A DNA stretch of 64,000 nucleotides from Bacteroidota bacterium. Lineage in GTDB: Bacteria > Bacteroidota > Bacteroidia > Sphingobacteriales > Sphingobacteriaceae. A program made the translations under genes and the position numbers. The stretch's first letter is position 1. Each line of letters starts with the position of its first letter. The DNA lies in NCBI GenBank assembly GCA_023450085.1, contig JAEXHI010000018.1, positions 62,001-126,000 of the forward strand, written 5' to 3'. Below, in pieces: positions 1 to 8,527 of this stretch. The notes under the pieces were generated by a model that was given only the letters and a program-made list of their open reading frames with translations, was not told the origin of the DNA and did not search any database.

Positions 1-1
1 T

Positions 2-1882
2 GGTATGGTTGAAGGTCAAAGTGATATTTTCTCTTACAATTTAGATACTAAACAAGTGACTCAAATCACAGACGATGAGTACTCGGATTATGCACCAAGT
101 TATTCTCCTGATGGCAAGAAAATAGTTTTCTCGTCGGACCGTGCAGCAATTCAAGCGAAAAACCAAAATGCTGTAAATCCAATTAATTTAACCATTTACG
201 ATATTGCGACCAAAGCATTAAGCAATGTTCCTGTATTCCCTGGCGCAAATAACCTCAATGCTCAATTTTCTGGCGATAGCAAACGTATTTTCTTCCTATC
301 TAACAGAGACGGTTTCAGAAACCTTTACGAGTATAACTTAGAAAACAGTAATTTAAAGCAACTGACCGATTATTTCACTGGAATTAGTGGAATTACAGAG
401 TTTTCTCCTGCCATTACCGTTTCTAGAAATGATGAAATCATTTACAGTTACTACCGTTATCAACGTTACACCCTTTATAATTCGGCCTACAGTAATTTCA
501 AGGCAAAAGATGTAAATGCCAACGATGTAAATTTTGATGCAGCCATTTTGCCGCCAAAAGAAAACATAGGGGTAAATATCGTGAACTCTAACCTTGGTAA
601 TTTCAACAGATTTGAACGCACCCATCTTGACTCACTAAAAAACATCCGCTATCGTCCAAAATTCAAACTAGACTATCTAGCAAATAGTGGTGGTATTGGA
701 GTAAGTACTAGCCGTTTTGGCACAGGTATGCAAGGTGGCATCATGGGAATGTTCAGTGATATTGTAGGGCAAAACCAGATTGTGGCCAATTTAGCCATCA
801 ATGGAGAAATTCAAGATTTCGGAGGGATGGCTGCCTATATTAATCAAGCTAGCCGTATCAACTGGGGAGGTTCAGTTTCCCATATCCCTTACATCACGGG
901 GTTCTTTACTAGAGACATTACTAGGGAAAGTCCAACAGCTACCCCCTATTTAGTGGAAAGAACTAATATTTTAAGAACCTTTGAAGATCAGCTTCAACTT
1001 TTTGGAGCCTATCCTTTTAACAAGGTTCACAGATTTGAATTGGGGGGAGCAGTTTCTAGATATAGCTACAGAGTTGACCGTTTCAACAACTATTATCAAT
1101 TGAGCGACGATGAGACGCAAATTTTGGGTTATGCCGGCTCTGATAGGGAAAAGTTAGATAAGGATGAAATCACAAGTTATTTAGGCACGCCGCTAAAATC
1201 ATTCAGCATATTTCAAACCAACGCTTATTTTGTAGGCGACAACTCCATTTTTGGAGTTACCGCTCCTTTAGATGGTTTTAGATATAGAGTGGGTGCAGAA
1301 AAATACTTTGGTGATTATAACTTCGTTGCCGTAACTGCAGATTTAAGAAAGTACTTCAGATTTAAGCCAGTTACCCTTGCAGTGCGTGGTTATACTTATA
1401 TGCGTCTAGGCAGAGATGGTGAAAACCTTTATCCTCTATATGCTGGATACAACTACCTGATTAGAGGTTATGAGCCTAATTCATTCTACAACAATCAAAA
1501 CCTAAACAGCAGTAATTTCGATATCAACCAGCTTTCAGGAAGTAAGTTAGCAATATTTAATTTTGAATTGAGACTACCTTTTACGGGTCCAAAAAAACTA
1601 GCGCAAATTCCTTCTGGATTCCTATTTACCGATCTTAATCTCTTCTTTGATGCCGGTGTAGCTTGGACAGAAGATTCAAAAGTGGTATTCAAAAGCCAAC
1701 CTAGCAATGTACTACTGCCAGACGGACAACCTTACGAACGTGTTCCTGCCTTAAGTGCTGGTATATCAGTAAGGGTTAATGTATTGGGCGCAATGATATT
1801 GGAACCTTATTATGCTTTCCCTTTTACTCGTAAAGATGTTAAAGGCGGAGTATTTGGTTTAACCTTTGCTCCAGGCTGGTAA
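2..1882 (+). CDS. TolB-like propeller / outer-membrane barrel protein, 3' part
   Basis: The reading frame is open to the left edge, so the gene starts upstream and about 626 residues are visible. The first ~115 residues carry TolB/WD40-like propeller blades (YSPDGKKIVFSSDR, then SGDSKRIFFLSNRDG). The rest is rich in alternating aromatic/polar strands and glycine turns and resembles a D15/BamA-like outer-membrane barrel. Near the C-terminus lies a stretch like FTDLNLFFDAGVAW, and the protein ends in an aromatic residue (APGW), as expected of a BAM-inserted barrel. Similar large propeller-barrel proteins in Bacteroidota are annotated as TolB or DPP IV N-terminal domain proteins. The location is inferred to be the outer membrane; the substrate is unknown. 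A strong hairpin terminator follows the stop codon. Confidence 0.75.
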   Translation, partial: GMVEGQSDIFSYNLDTKQVTQITDDEYSDYAPSYSPDGKKIVFSSDRAAIQAKNQNAVNPINLTIYDIATKALSNVPVFPGANNLNAQFSGDSKRIFFLSNRDGFRNLYEYNLENSNLKQLTDYFTGISGITEFSPAITVSRNDEIIYSYYRYQRYTLYNSAYSNFKAKDVNANDVNFDAAILPPKENIGVNIVNSNLGNFNRFERTHLDSLKNIRYRPKFKLDYLANSGGIGVSTSRFGTGMQGGIMGMFSDIVGQNQIVANLAINGEIQDFGGMAAYINQASRINWGGSVSHIPYITGFFTRDITRESPTATPYLVERTNILRTFEDQLQLFGAYPFNKVHRFELGGAVSRYSYRVDRFNNYYQLSDDETQILGYAGSDREKLDKDEITSYLGTPLKSFSIFQTNAYFVGDNSIFGVTAPLDGFRYRVGAEKYFGDYNFVAVTADLRKYFRFKPVTLAVRGYTYMRLGRDGENLYPLYAGYNYLIRGYEPNSFYNNQNLNSSNFDINQLSGSKLAIFNFELRLPFTGPKKLAQIPSGFLFTDLNLFFDAGVAWTEDSKVVFKSQPSNVLLPDGQPYERVPALSAGISVRVNVLGAMILEPYYAFPFTRKDVKGGVFGLTFAPGW

Positions 1883-1910
1883 GTCAAACAGAAAATAAAA
1901 ACAGATAAAA

Positions 1911-1941
1911 GGAGTCCCGAACGTTCGGGACTCCTTTTTTT
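1911..1941. terminator. Bidirectional intrinsic terminator
   Basis: A perfect palindrome (11-bp arms GGAGTCCCGAA around a CG centre) is followed by seven T on the plus strand and preceded by an A-rich stretch that gives T-rich sequence on the minus strand. It sits between the convergent barrel gene and the GIY-YIG gene; the stop codon of the latter lies at the T-tract. Confidence 0.9.
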
Positions 1942-2284
1942 ATACTGTAAAAGGCAATAATGATTGATTATTAATTTTCTGGTGCATATACATATTTTCA
2001 AAATCCAAACCAGCAGTCAAATCAATCCAATCCGGATTACATGAACGTACCAGTCTTTCCTTTTGGGCTCTTGTAAACCTGCTCACCATCTTAAATCTAT
2101 TTAAAGCCTGCTCTTCAGTTCTAAATTCTTCAAAATATACCAAGCGGGTAAGTTGCTGCGCACTATCAAAGAAGAGATTGGGCATTTTCTTGTAAAAATC
2201 AAGAGTCTTCATCAAATCGGCACTCATACCTACATGTAAAGTGGTTCTGTTTCTGTCGGTAACGATATAAACGATCTTTTTCAT
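1940..2284 (-). CDS. GIY-YIG nuclease superfamily protein
   Basis: A 114-aa protein of the size of stand-alone GIY-YIG (UvrC N-terminal/YhbQ-like) proteins. The opening KKIVYIVTDRNRTTLHVGMS fits the first beta-strand pair of the fold. It is followed by LVYFEEFRTEEQALNRFK, the second strand and the helix with the conserved Arg (R/K-E/A-A pattern). The usual GIY and YIG tripeptides are altered to YIV and HVG, so cleavage activity is uncertain. A C-terminal segment, NPDWIDL, matches the NPxWxDL tail common in this family. It is divergent from the S24 regulator across 134 bp and convergent with the upstream barrel gene. Role unknown; DNA repair or nuclease-derived function is inference. Confidence 0.75.
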   Translation of the reverse strand: MKKIVYIVTDRNRTTLHVGMSADLMKTLDFYKKMPNLFFDSAQQLTRLVYFEEFRTEEQALNRFKMVSRFTRAQKERLVRSCNPDWIDLTAGLDFENMYMHQKINNQSLLPFTV

Positions 2285-2348
2285 AATTGCTACAGCTATG
2301 GGTTAAAAACTAATTATATTAGATAAAATTTGGCGTTATAAATTATAA

Positions 2349-2390
2349 TTACTAATTTTATTGGCACAATAATACTAACAATTTTAGTAA
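2349..2390. promoter_or_regulatory. Inverted repeat, possible operator of the S24 regulator
   Basis: TTACTAA at 2349-2355 and its reverse complement TTAGTAA at 2384-2390 lie 28 bp apart, just upstream of the regulator start at 2419 and between two divergent genes. LexA/CI-like proteins commonly repress their own promoter. That this pair is the operator is inference; the region is AT-rich, so chance matches are possible. Confidence 0.3.
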
Positions 2391-2418
2391 AAACAAATTT
2401 ATTTTAAATTATTTTTAT

Positions 2419-3195
2419 ATGTCTAACATTTCAGCTAACCTTAAATACCTAAGAAAGAAAAACGGCTTAACACAGCAACAATTTGCTGATAACATGGAAA
2501 TTAAGCGATCTTTAATAGGAGCTTACGAAGAAGACAGGGCCGAGCCAAAATATGATTTACTAAAAAAAATAGCAGAATATTTCGAATTAACGATTGATGA
2601 GTTCATCAACGAAAAAATAAATGACAACTGGAAGCCCAAGCCAAAAAGCCAAGGCTCCAACTTAAGAGTATTAAGTATTTCAGTAGATAAAGACGATAAC
2701 GAAAATATCGAACTGGTTCCTGTTAAAGCTAGCGCTGGTTATTTGAACGGTTTCTCTGATCCGCAGTATATTCAAGAGCTACCAAGGTTTCAACTTCCAA
2801 TCCCTTCACTTAAACAAGGCACCTACAGAGCCTTTGAAATCAAAGGTGATTCGATGCTTCCTATACAATCAGGCAGTATTATCATCGGTGAATACCTAGA
2901 AAATTGGAACGACATCAAAATTGGTGATACTTATGTAATCATCAGTAAAAACGAAGGGGTAGTTTACAAACGTGCAGGAAACAAATTCAAAGAAGATAGG
3001 GAACTGAAATTAATCTCAGACAACAAGGTGTACGACCCTTACGCCATTCCAGCAGAAGACATTCTAGAAATATGGAAAGCAAAAGCATATTTCTCTACTG
3101 CCCTACCTGATCCAACACCAGAACCAACCATTGAAACATTATCGACGATGATGGCTCAAATGCAGAAATCAATTTCTCAGTTAAATAAGAATTAA
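2419..3195 (+). CDS. XRE-family HTH / S24 peptidase-like transcriptional regulator
   Basis: A 258-aa LexA/CI-like regulator. Residues 6-62 form an XRE helix-turn-helix (NLKYLRKKNGLTQQQFADNM, with the recognition helix around RSLIGAYEEDRAEP). Residues ~100-215 form an S24 domain with the nucleophile in GDSM (Ser145) and a candidate general base at Lys184. An Ala106-Gly107 pair in KASAGYLNG sits where self-cleavage sites normally occur. Such proteins respond to DNA damage by RecA-assisted autoproteolysis, although many Bacteroidota copies are stand-alone regulators. No phage genes are nearby, so its regulon is not evident. It is divergent from the GIY-YIG gene. Confidence 0.85.
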   Translation: MSNISANLKYLRKKNGLTQQQFADNMEIKRSLIGAYEEDRAEPKYDLLKKIAEYFELTIDEFINEKINDNWKPKPKSQGSNLRVLSISVDKDDNENIELVPVKASAGYLNGFSDPQYIQELPRFQLPIPSLKQGTYRAFEIKGDSMLPIQSGSIIIGEYLENWNDIKIGDTYVIISKNEGVVYKRAGNKFKEDRELKLISDNKVYDPYAIPAEDILEIWKAKAYFSTALPDPTPEPTIETLSTMMAQMQKSISQLNKN

Positions 3196-3203
3196 CATTT
3201 TTT

Positions 3204-3237
3204 AACAGGCGGCTATTTAAACCAATAACCGCCTGTT
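3204..3237. terminator. Hairpin after the S24 regulator
   Basis: The arms AACAGGCGG and CCGCCTGTT pair perfectly, with additional TATT/AATA pairing inside. No T-tract follows, so it may be a weak terminator or an RNA-stability hairpin. Confidence 0.45.
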
Positions 3238-3275
3238 GCATCTCAATAGTAAAATGAAACTTAATTAAAATTGAG

Positions 3276-3695
3276 ATGAGAAAATTATTGTATACGGTAG
3301 CTTTTGTGGCACTAGGTTTTGCTACAAGCTACGCACAAAGACCAGCAAAGAGCAGAGGTACTGCCGAAGAAAGAGCAGAAAAAGCAGCTACTGCAATGCA
3401 GCAAAAGCTAAGTTTGAACGATGAACAGAAATCTAAAATTAAACAAATAGAACTGGACAGATTTAAACAACACGATGCTTTACGCCAGAAAGATGAAGCC
3501 GCCACGAAAGCTAAATTCGAAAAAAGAAAAGCGGAAATGAAAGCACATCAAGATAAAATTGATGCAGTACTAACTCCAGAGCAAAAAACAAAATTAGCCG
3601 CTTCAAGAGAAGAAATGAAAGGCAAAATGAAAGAACGCTTTAAAGAAAGAAAAGGCAGATCTCAAAAAGCCCCAAAAACAGAAGAGGGCCAATAA
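3276..3695 (+). CDS. Small secreted Spy/DUF4890-like protein
   Basis: A 139-aa protein with a Sec signal peptide (MRKLLYTVAFVALGFATSYA, cleavage before Q). The mature part is highly charged and helical, rich in Lys, Glu and Ala. A motif LSLNDEQKSKIKQIELDR resembles the LTxxQ-type repeat of periplasmic Spy/CpxP-like proteins, and a second copy is near DAVLTPEQKTKLAASREE. Bacteroidota homologues are often labelled DUF4890. A periplasmic chaperone or stress function is inference from this resemblance. It may be co-transcribed with the S24 regulator (80 bp upstream) but a hairpin lies between them. Confidence 0.7.
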   Translation: MRKLLYTVAFVALGFATSYAQRPAKSRGTAEERAEKAATAMQQKLSLNDEQKSKIKQIELDRFKQHDALRQKDEAATKAKFEKRKAEMKAHQDKIDAVLTPEQKTKLAASREEMKGKMKERFKERKGRSQKAPKTEEGQ

Positions 3696-3704
3696 AAAAT
3701 CCAC

Positions 3705-3925
3705 AAGCCATTCATGTCGTTTAGACTGGAGCGTAATTTCGAAAATGCTAAAAAAATCTAATGAAGTTAATACAGCTTTTAGATTTCTCCTTCTAAAGTC
3801 GTTCGAAATGAGGCATGAATTGAGGATTAAACAAAACCATTGTCATATTGAGCTTGCCTTTGTCGCATTGAGCCTGTCGAAATGCACACACAAGGCTTCG
3901 ACAAACTCAGCCTGATATCATTCAA
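3705..3925. repeat. Bacteroidota-type intergenic repeat (REP-like)
   Basis: The 277-bp gap carries two imperfect inverted repeats of a kind scattered in Bacteroidota intergenic regions. One begins TTCATGTCGTTT near 3711 and ends GTTCGAAATGAGGCATGAA near 3820. The other contains GAGCCTGTCGAAATGC and GGCTTCGACAAACTCAGCC. Related pieces recur in this window at about 32331-32460 and 44250-44510. No coding potential. Confidence 0.55.
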
Positions 3926-3930
3926 TAAAA

Positions 3931-3962
3931 ACACATCCCGTACGATTATGTACGGGATGTGT
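3931..3962 (-). terminator. Intrinsic terminator of the SGNH gene
   Basis: Perfect 13-bp arms (ACACATCCCGTAC / GTACGGGATGTGT) around a 6-nt loop; read on the minus strand it is followed by a T-run. It lies 11 bp beyond the SGNH hydrolase stop codon. Confidence 0.85.
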
Positions 3963-3972
3963 CGTTTATAAA

Positions 3973-4668
3973 CTATTTCAAATATCCACCCTTACTTAAA
4001 ACCTCGGCCCAAACTTGGTAACCTGCAGGAATTAAATGTAGGCCATCCTTAGTCAATTCCGCTTTTAATCTTTTCTGCTCATCTAAAAAGTGAGGATAAA
4101 GATCAATAACGGTAACATTTTTTGTAGCCAGCTTCCTTATTTCGTCATTCAGGTAAAGGATATGTTCATCCTTGCGATAATGGTTCTTGAATTTTTCGAA
4201 AGAAGCATTTACAGGTAGCATCGTGTTAAAATAAATTTGCGTTTTCTTCGACCCTTCTCTAATACGTTGAATCATCTTCTTATAATTCCTCAAGATTAAA
4301 CTATCAGGAATATTTCTAGAAATGTCGTTAATCCCTATTAAGATAAACACCTTTGCTGGTTTTCTATTAATCACTTCCTGCAAACGCTCTAATACACCAA
4401 AAGTAATGTCTCCAGAAATTCCTCTATTTTTTGCTTGAGGCAAATTAAGCAACTTGCTCCAATCAGTTCCAGCAGTAATACTATTTCCTAAAAAGATGTA
4501 ATCCTTTTTAGAAATTGGCTCTTCATTAAACTTCTGTACCAATTCTTTGTACTTTCCTGGTCGGTAAGTGGTATCATAAGGAAGGGTTTGTGCATTTAAA
4601 TTACCAAACCATAATAAAGCACCTAAAGCAAAAAGGACAAAAATTCTATTTTTTATAAACATAAACAT
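3973..4668 (-). CDS. SGNH/GDSL-family hydrolase, secreted
   Basis: A 231-aa protein with an N-terminal signal sequence ending near LNAQ. It shows all four SGNH blocks: GNSI (catalytic Ser63), the block II Gly in GISGD (residues 83-87), GIND (Asn114), and the Asp-His pair in DGLHLIPAG (Asp208, His211). It is an esterase or lipase-type enzyme acting in the periplasm or on the surface. It is the last gene of the minus-strand glp cluster, only 6 bp after glpT. It may therefore deacylate lipids or acylated glycerophospho-compounds before phosphodiester cleavage; the substrate is inferred from context only. Confidence 0.85.
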   Translation of the reverse strand: MFMFIKNRIFVLFALGALLWFGNLNAQTLPYDTTYRPGKYKELVQKFNEEPISKKDYIFLGNSITAGTDWSKLLNLPQAKNRGISGDITFGVLERLQEVINRKPAKVFILIGINDISRNIPDSLILRNYKKMIQRIREGSKKTQIYFNTMLPVNASFEKFKNHYRKDEHILYLNDEIRKLATKNVTVIDLYPHFLDEQKRLKAELTKDGLHLIPAGYQVWAEVLSKGGYLK

Positions 4669-4674
4669 CTTTGA

Positions 4675-6042
4675 TTAATGAGATAAAGGCGTAAGATTAG
4701 CTAAATTTTTCTTCTCTCTATTCCAAGTGAATGCCGTAAAGAAGATCGCTAAAACACTAGAAATAGCAATGGTAATAAAGCAAGCATCCCATCCATAGCT
4801 ATCTACCAAACCACCCAAGGCAGCGTTCGCCAACAAATCTCCAATAAAATAACCAAACAACCCCGTTAAACCAGCCGCAGTACCTGCTGCTTTTTTCGGA
4901 ACTAAATCTATCGCCTGTACACCAATAAGCATTACAGGCCCATAAATAAAGAAACCAATTGCCCAAAGAGAAAGATTTTGCAACAAATGATGATTTGAAG
5001 TTTTCCAATAAACAATTACTGCCAGCAAGGTAAAAAACATATAAATGATAGTTACCGGGGCCCTTCTTCCTTTAAACAATTTATCACTCATAATTCCGCA
5101 AAGCAAAGTCCCTGGAATAGCTGTAAGCTCGTAACCTCCAGATGCCCAAGCCGCTTCCACTTGCGTGTAGTTTTTTGCTTCCTGTAAAAAAGTTGGTGCC
5201 CAATTGATAATTCCATTCCTCACTAAATAAACAAAGGCATTGGCAATGGCAATAAACCAGAGCAAGCGGTTATTGAATACATATTTGAAGAAAATCTCCT
5301 TCGCAGAAAACTCTTTTTCCTGTGTCTTGGCATCATAACTTTTGGGATAATCGTTATTGTACTCTTCTATGGCCGGCAATCCAACAGATTGCGGGGTATC
5401 TCTAACAAATAAAAAAGCCACCAAAGCGAATACTATGGCAACCAATCCTGGAAAATAAAGTTTAGCATGCCAATCTGCAAATAACTCAAAAGCTAAAACA
5501 GTTAATGGCCCCACTAAAAAACCTCCCACATTATGGGCCAAATTCCAAATAGACATAGCAGTACCTCTTTCCCTAACGGAATACCAATGCGCTACTACCC
5601 TTCCACATGGCGGCCAGCCCATCCCCTGCACCCATCCATTAATGAAAAGCAGCCCAAACATGAGTGCTATAGAAGATGTTGCAAAAGGCACAAGCCCCAT
5701 AAAAATCATCGTAAAGGCCGACAAGACCAATCCAATGGATAGAAAATACCGAGCATCACTTCTATCGGAAATATTGCCCATTAAAAACTTACTGAAACCG
5801 TAAGCAATTGACAGTGCAGAAAAAGCAAAACCCAGCTCTTTTTTACTGAAACCTCCATTCTCTTCCAACTGAAGATCTGGAATGGCAAAAGAAAAGTTTT
5901 TTCGCACAAAATAATAAGCGGCATACCCCACGAAAATGCCAATAAAAACCTTTATCCTTTCTCTACTATATATCGACTTTACTTTATCATCTGGCAATAA
6001 CGGTTGGTGTACCGCCGGTTTTGGAAATATTCGAAATCCCAT
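4675..6042 (-). CDS. glpT: Glycerol-3-phosphate transporter (MFS, OPA family)
   Basis: A 455-aa, 12-helix major facilitator of the organophosphate:phosphate antiporter family. The N-terminal segment GYAAYYFVRKNFS matches the start of GlpT-type proteins, including the Arg used for phosphate binding. Other family blocks include YGFSKFLMGNISDRSDARY and GWPPCGRVVAHWYS. It exchanges sn-glycerol-3-phosphate for inorganic phosphate at the inner membrane. Neighbouring GDPD, glpD, glpK and glpF genes strongly favour G3P over hexose phosphate. The leader just before the ATG reads ACTAACCAACAAAT on the coding strand, a CAAC-rich pattern also seen before glpF and gltB. Confidence 0.88.
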   Translation of the reverse strand: MGFRIFPKPAVHQPLLPDDKVKSIYSRERIKVFIGIFVGYAAYYFVRKNFSFAIPDLQLEENGGFSKKELGFAFSALSIAYGFSKFLMGNISDRSDARYFLSIGLVLSAFTMIFMGLVPFATSSIALMFGLLFINGWVQGMGWPPCGRVVAHWYSVRERGTAMSIWNLAHNVGGFLVGPLTVLAFELFADWHAKLYFPGLVAIVFALVAFLFVRDTPQSVGLPAIEEYNNDYPKSYDAKTQEKEFSAKEIFFKYVFNNRLLWFIAIANAFVYLVRNGIINWAPTFLQEAKNYTQVEAAWASGGYELTAIPGTLLCGIMSDKLFKGRRAPVTIIYMFFTLLAVIVYWKTSNHHLLQNLSLWAIGFFIYGPVMLIGVQAIDLVPKKAAGTAAGLTGLFGYFIGDLLANAALGGLVDSYGWDACFITIAISSVLAIFFTAFTWNREKKNLANLTPLSH

Positions 6043-6092
6043 ATTTGTTGGTTAGTTGTTAATTTGGTTAGTAGAGAGCGTTGATTTAGAAA

Positions 6093-6995
6093 TTATAACA
6101 AATTAGTATAGTCTGTAATCACACCATCAACACCTAAGCTTTTTAGTTGAGTAATTTCTTCAGCAGTGTTAACTGTCCAAGGAATCACTTTCACTCCCTC
6201 AGCATGTGCACTTTTTACAAATTCAGCATCTACCATTTTGTAATAAGGACTTACAATAAAAGGCTTGAAACCTAACTCTGCGATATTCTCCGCATAAGTT
6301 TTTTTATTAGCTACTAAATAAGAAGTTTTGATGTGAGGGTATTCCTTATTCAGGATCTGGATAGTACGCATATCAAATGACTGAATAACCACATACTGCT
6401 CTATTTTTTTCGATTTGATGACATCCATCAACAATTTCACAAAAACAGCTGGCTCTGGATTGGTTACGCCGTCACCTTTGGCACTGCACTTTGTTTCAAT
6501 ATTATAGAAATATTGTTTTTTACCTTTGGCTTTAATCTCATGTTGAACACTATCAATTAAATCTGCCAAAAGAGGAAGATGCGTTTTAACCTTCTTTTGT
6601 TGAGGGAAATCTTTATGGAATTTAGTTCCAATATCAAACGTCTTCAATTGGTTATAATCCATTTGAAAAACATTATATTTCTTTGCGTCAGCAGCTGGAA
6701 TTTCTTTCCCATCTGGCGTAAGCATAAAACCTGGACTCAAATAATCATCATGGGTTACCACCACTTTACCATCCTTGGTGATATGGGTATCCATTTCTAA
6801 AGTAGTTACCGCAGGATAGCTCATGGCATCTTTCATGGCCAATATCGTATTTTCTGGCACTAAGCCCCTTCCCCCACGGTGGGCCTCGGCACTAAAACTA
6901 GGAAAATCCATTTTTTTAGTATTTGGTGTTTTTTGTGCGTAACAAGCGCTAAAGGCTGTAAATAAAACGCCTAAAGGAAAAACAATTTTATTCAT
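6093..6995 (-). CDS. glpQ: Glycerophosphodiester phosphodiesterase, exported
   Basis: A 300-aa GDPD-family enzyme that hydrolyses glycerophosphodiesters to G3P and an alcohol. Catalytic and metal residues are visible: His39-Arg40 and Glu49 in AHRGGRGLVPENT, Glu67 and Asp69 in LEMDTHITKDG, and His82 in VTHDD. The C-terminal TIM-barrel ending GVDGVITDYTNLL is typical. The N-terminus is a signal sequence; the cut may be after CYA, or Cys18 could be lipidated (weak lipobox). Located in the periplasm, it feeds GlpT, whose gene is 50 bp downstream. Confidence 0.92.
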   Translation of the reverse strand: MNKIVFPLGVLFTAFSACYAQKTPNTKKMDFPSFSAEAHRGGRGLVPENTILAMKDAMSYPAVTTLEMDTHITKDGKVVVTHDDYLSPGFMLTPDGKEIPAADAKKYNVFQMDYNQLKTFDIGTKFHKDFPQQKKVKTHLPLLADLIDSVQHEIKAKGKKQYFYNIETKCSAKGDGVTNPEPAVFVKLLMDVIKSKKIEQYVVIQSFDMRTIQILNKEYPHIKTSYLVANKKTYAENIAELGFKPFIVSPYYKMVDAEFVKSAHAEGVKVIPWTVNTAEEITQLKSLGVDGVITDYTNLL

Positions 6996-7019
6996 CGGAA
7001 TAAGTTTTTATTTTGAGGT

Positions 7020-8435
7020 TTAAGATAACTTTTTTTCTGCGGTAAACTGTTCTCCAAAACGGTCTGTCGCTACAATTTTTACGGTTTTCACTGAAGAGCT
7101 ACAATGTGTCATAAACAGATGTTCAGTCCTAGTTGGCTCGGCAAAAGGTCTGCTGGCGGGCAATTTATCGCCTAAATACAACCTTACGGCCTCTGGATCA
7201 AAACCTTTCATCATCTCCATTGGTGTTAATACCCCATCTAAAAAACATTCTACTTTCCATTCAGGATCATGATTCCACACATTAGCAATGATACGATTGT
7301 TACCCGTTAAACGTTCCACATCAATACTTACCTGGTACTTTCTATCCAAGCCAGTTCCTTTATAATACCATTTCAACTGTTTGCCCGTCACTTCGTAAAC
7401 ACCATAGCCCCTAGGAGCTCCGTCACTACAAATTGGCCCTGTCCACCAAGCGCCACAAACCGCACCATGGTTATGTTCAAATACACCATCACGAATCACA
7501 TTGCGATTATAGTGCGTATGGCCAGACATCACATGTACATTGGTAAAACTGGTAAGGATCTTATAAAACGCTTCGTTATTCTTTACGCTGTTATGAACAG
7601 GAATATGTGTATTAATGATTACTAAATTATCCTTAGGAACATGCTGCAGATCTTTCTCCATCCAAGCCAATTGTTCTTCAGTAATATAGCCATCATATTT
7701 TCTGTCTTCACCCAAATACCTCACATCATCCAGTATAATATAATGGGCTTTCCCCCTATTGAAAGAGTAATAAGTTGGGCCATAATATTTTTTAAAGGTT
7801 CTGTCGGAAGTTTCATCTCCACCTAGTCGGTAATCCATATCATGATTCCCTAAACATTGGAAGAATGGAATACCCATTTGCTCCACCGCCTTGTTGTAAT
7901 CGTCGAACAAAGGAAGGTTATCCCAAACTAAATCACCCACACCTATACCGTGAACCAGTTCTTTAGTGCCAATTTCTTTCAATAAACGCTTAACATCGGG
8001 CACAGAAGTTTCCATCATCTGAGCAACATCCTTCTTGTTTTTAACTTGCGGATCGGCCCAAATGATAAAATGATGCTTATCATCACTTTGTTTAAGCTTG
8101 GTTAATTTAAAGTTGATTTCATTACGGGCACCTAAATTTTCATACTGCCTGTTAACACTACCTACATCCGTTTTAAAATCATAACCAGAGGGTGTACTCA
8201 GGAATAGAAACTCTGATTTATCGTTAAGCTGAATGGTATATTGACCATTAGCATTGGTCTTTACCACCTCAAACCCATCGGACAACACTACGTCTGCTAT
8301 CGGATTTTTTCCATCCGTTACCGTCCCACTGATACGACCAGCATGCTTAAGATTACTGAAAGCTTCAGATTTTAAGCTTACTACCATTCCTGTAGCCAAC
8401 AATCCAAATCGCTCCAAGAAAATTCTACGATTCAT
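7020..8435 (-). CDS. Exported calcineurin-like metallophosphoesterase
   Basis: A 471-aa protein. The N-terminus (MNRRIFLERFGLLATG) resembles a signal with paired Arg and may be Tat-dependent. Residues ~32-110 form a carboxypeptidase-regulatory-like beta-sandwich (GRISGTVTDGKNPIADVVLSD). The phosphoesterase domain follows with metal-binding motifs: Asp128 (ADPQ, replacing the usual DxH), Asp168 in VGDLVWDN, GNHD at 196-199, His277 in NTHIPVH and GHTH at 305-308. A C-terminal beta domain completes it. It should act in the periplasm on phosphodiesters or phosphomonoesters; its place before GDPD suggests glycerophospho-substrates. Confidence 0.88.
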   Translation of the reverse strand: MNRRIFLERFGLLATGMVVSLKSEAFSNLKHAGRISGTVTDGKNPIADVVLSDGFEVVKTNANGQYTIQLNDKSEFLFLSTPSGYDFKTDVGSVNRQYENLGARNEINFKLTKLKQSDDKHHFIIWADPQVKNKKDVAQMMETSVPDVKRLLKEIGTKELVHGIGVGDLVWDNLPLFDDYNKAVEQMGIPFFQCLGNHDMDYRLGGDETSDRTFKKYYGPTYYSFNRGKAHYIILDDVRYLGEDRKYDGYITEEQLAWMEKDLQHVPKDNLVIINTHIPVHNSVKNNEAFYKILTSFTNVHVMSGHTHYNRNVIRDGVFEHNHGAVCGAWWTGPICSDGAPRGYGVYEVTGKQLKWYYKGTGLDRKYQVSIDVERLTGNNRIIANVWNHDPEWKVECFLDGVLTPMEMMKGFDPEAVRLYLGDKLPASRPFAEPTRTEHLFMTHCSSSVKTVKIVATDRFGEQFTAEKKLS

Positions 8436-8475
8436 TGATATTGAGTTTAGTTATATTATTAAATAAAATTGAAAA

Positions 8476-8500
8476 AACAAGAGAAGGCACCTCTCTTGTT
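8476..8500 (-). terminator. Hairpin terminator
   Basis: Arms AACAAGAGA / TCTCTTGTT with a 7-nt loop. On the minus strand it is followed by TTTT. It lies between the 189-aa secreted protein and the metallophosphoesterase, so it may partly uncouple them. Confidence 0.7.
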
Positions 8501-8527
8501 CACTATTAAATGTGCTTTATTGAAGAT

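Noticed and set aside
2419..3195. Prophage repressor marking a prophage
   Set aside because: No integrase, structural or lysis gene follows; the surrounding genes are ordinary chromosomal ones.
4675..6042. Hexose-phosphate transporter (UhpT-like) instead of GlpT
   Set aside because: The families are close, but GDPD, glpD, glpK, glpF and a GlpR-type regulator favour glycerol-3-phosphate.
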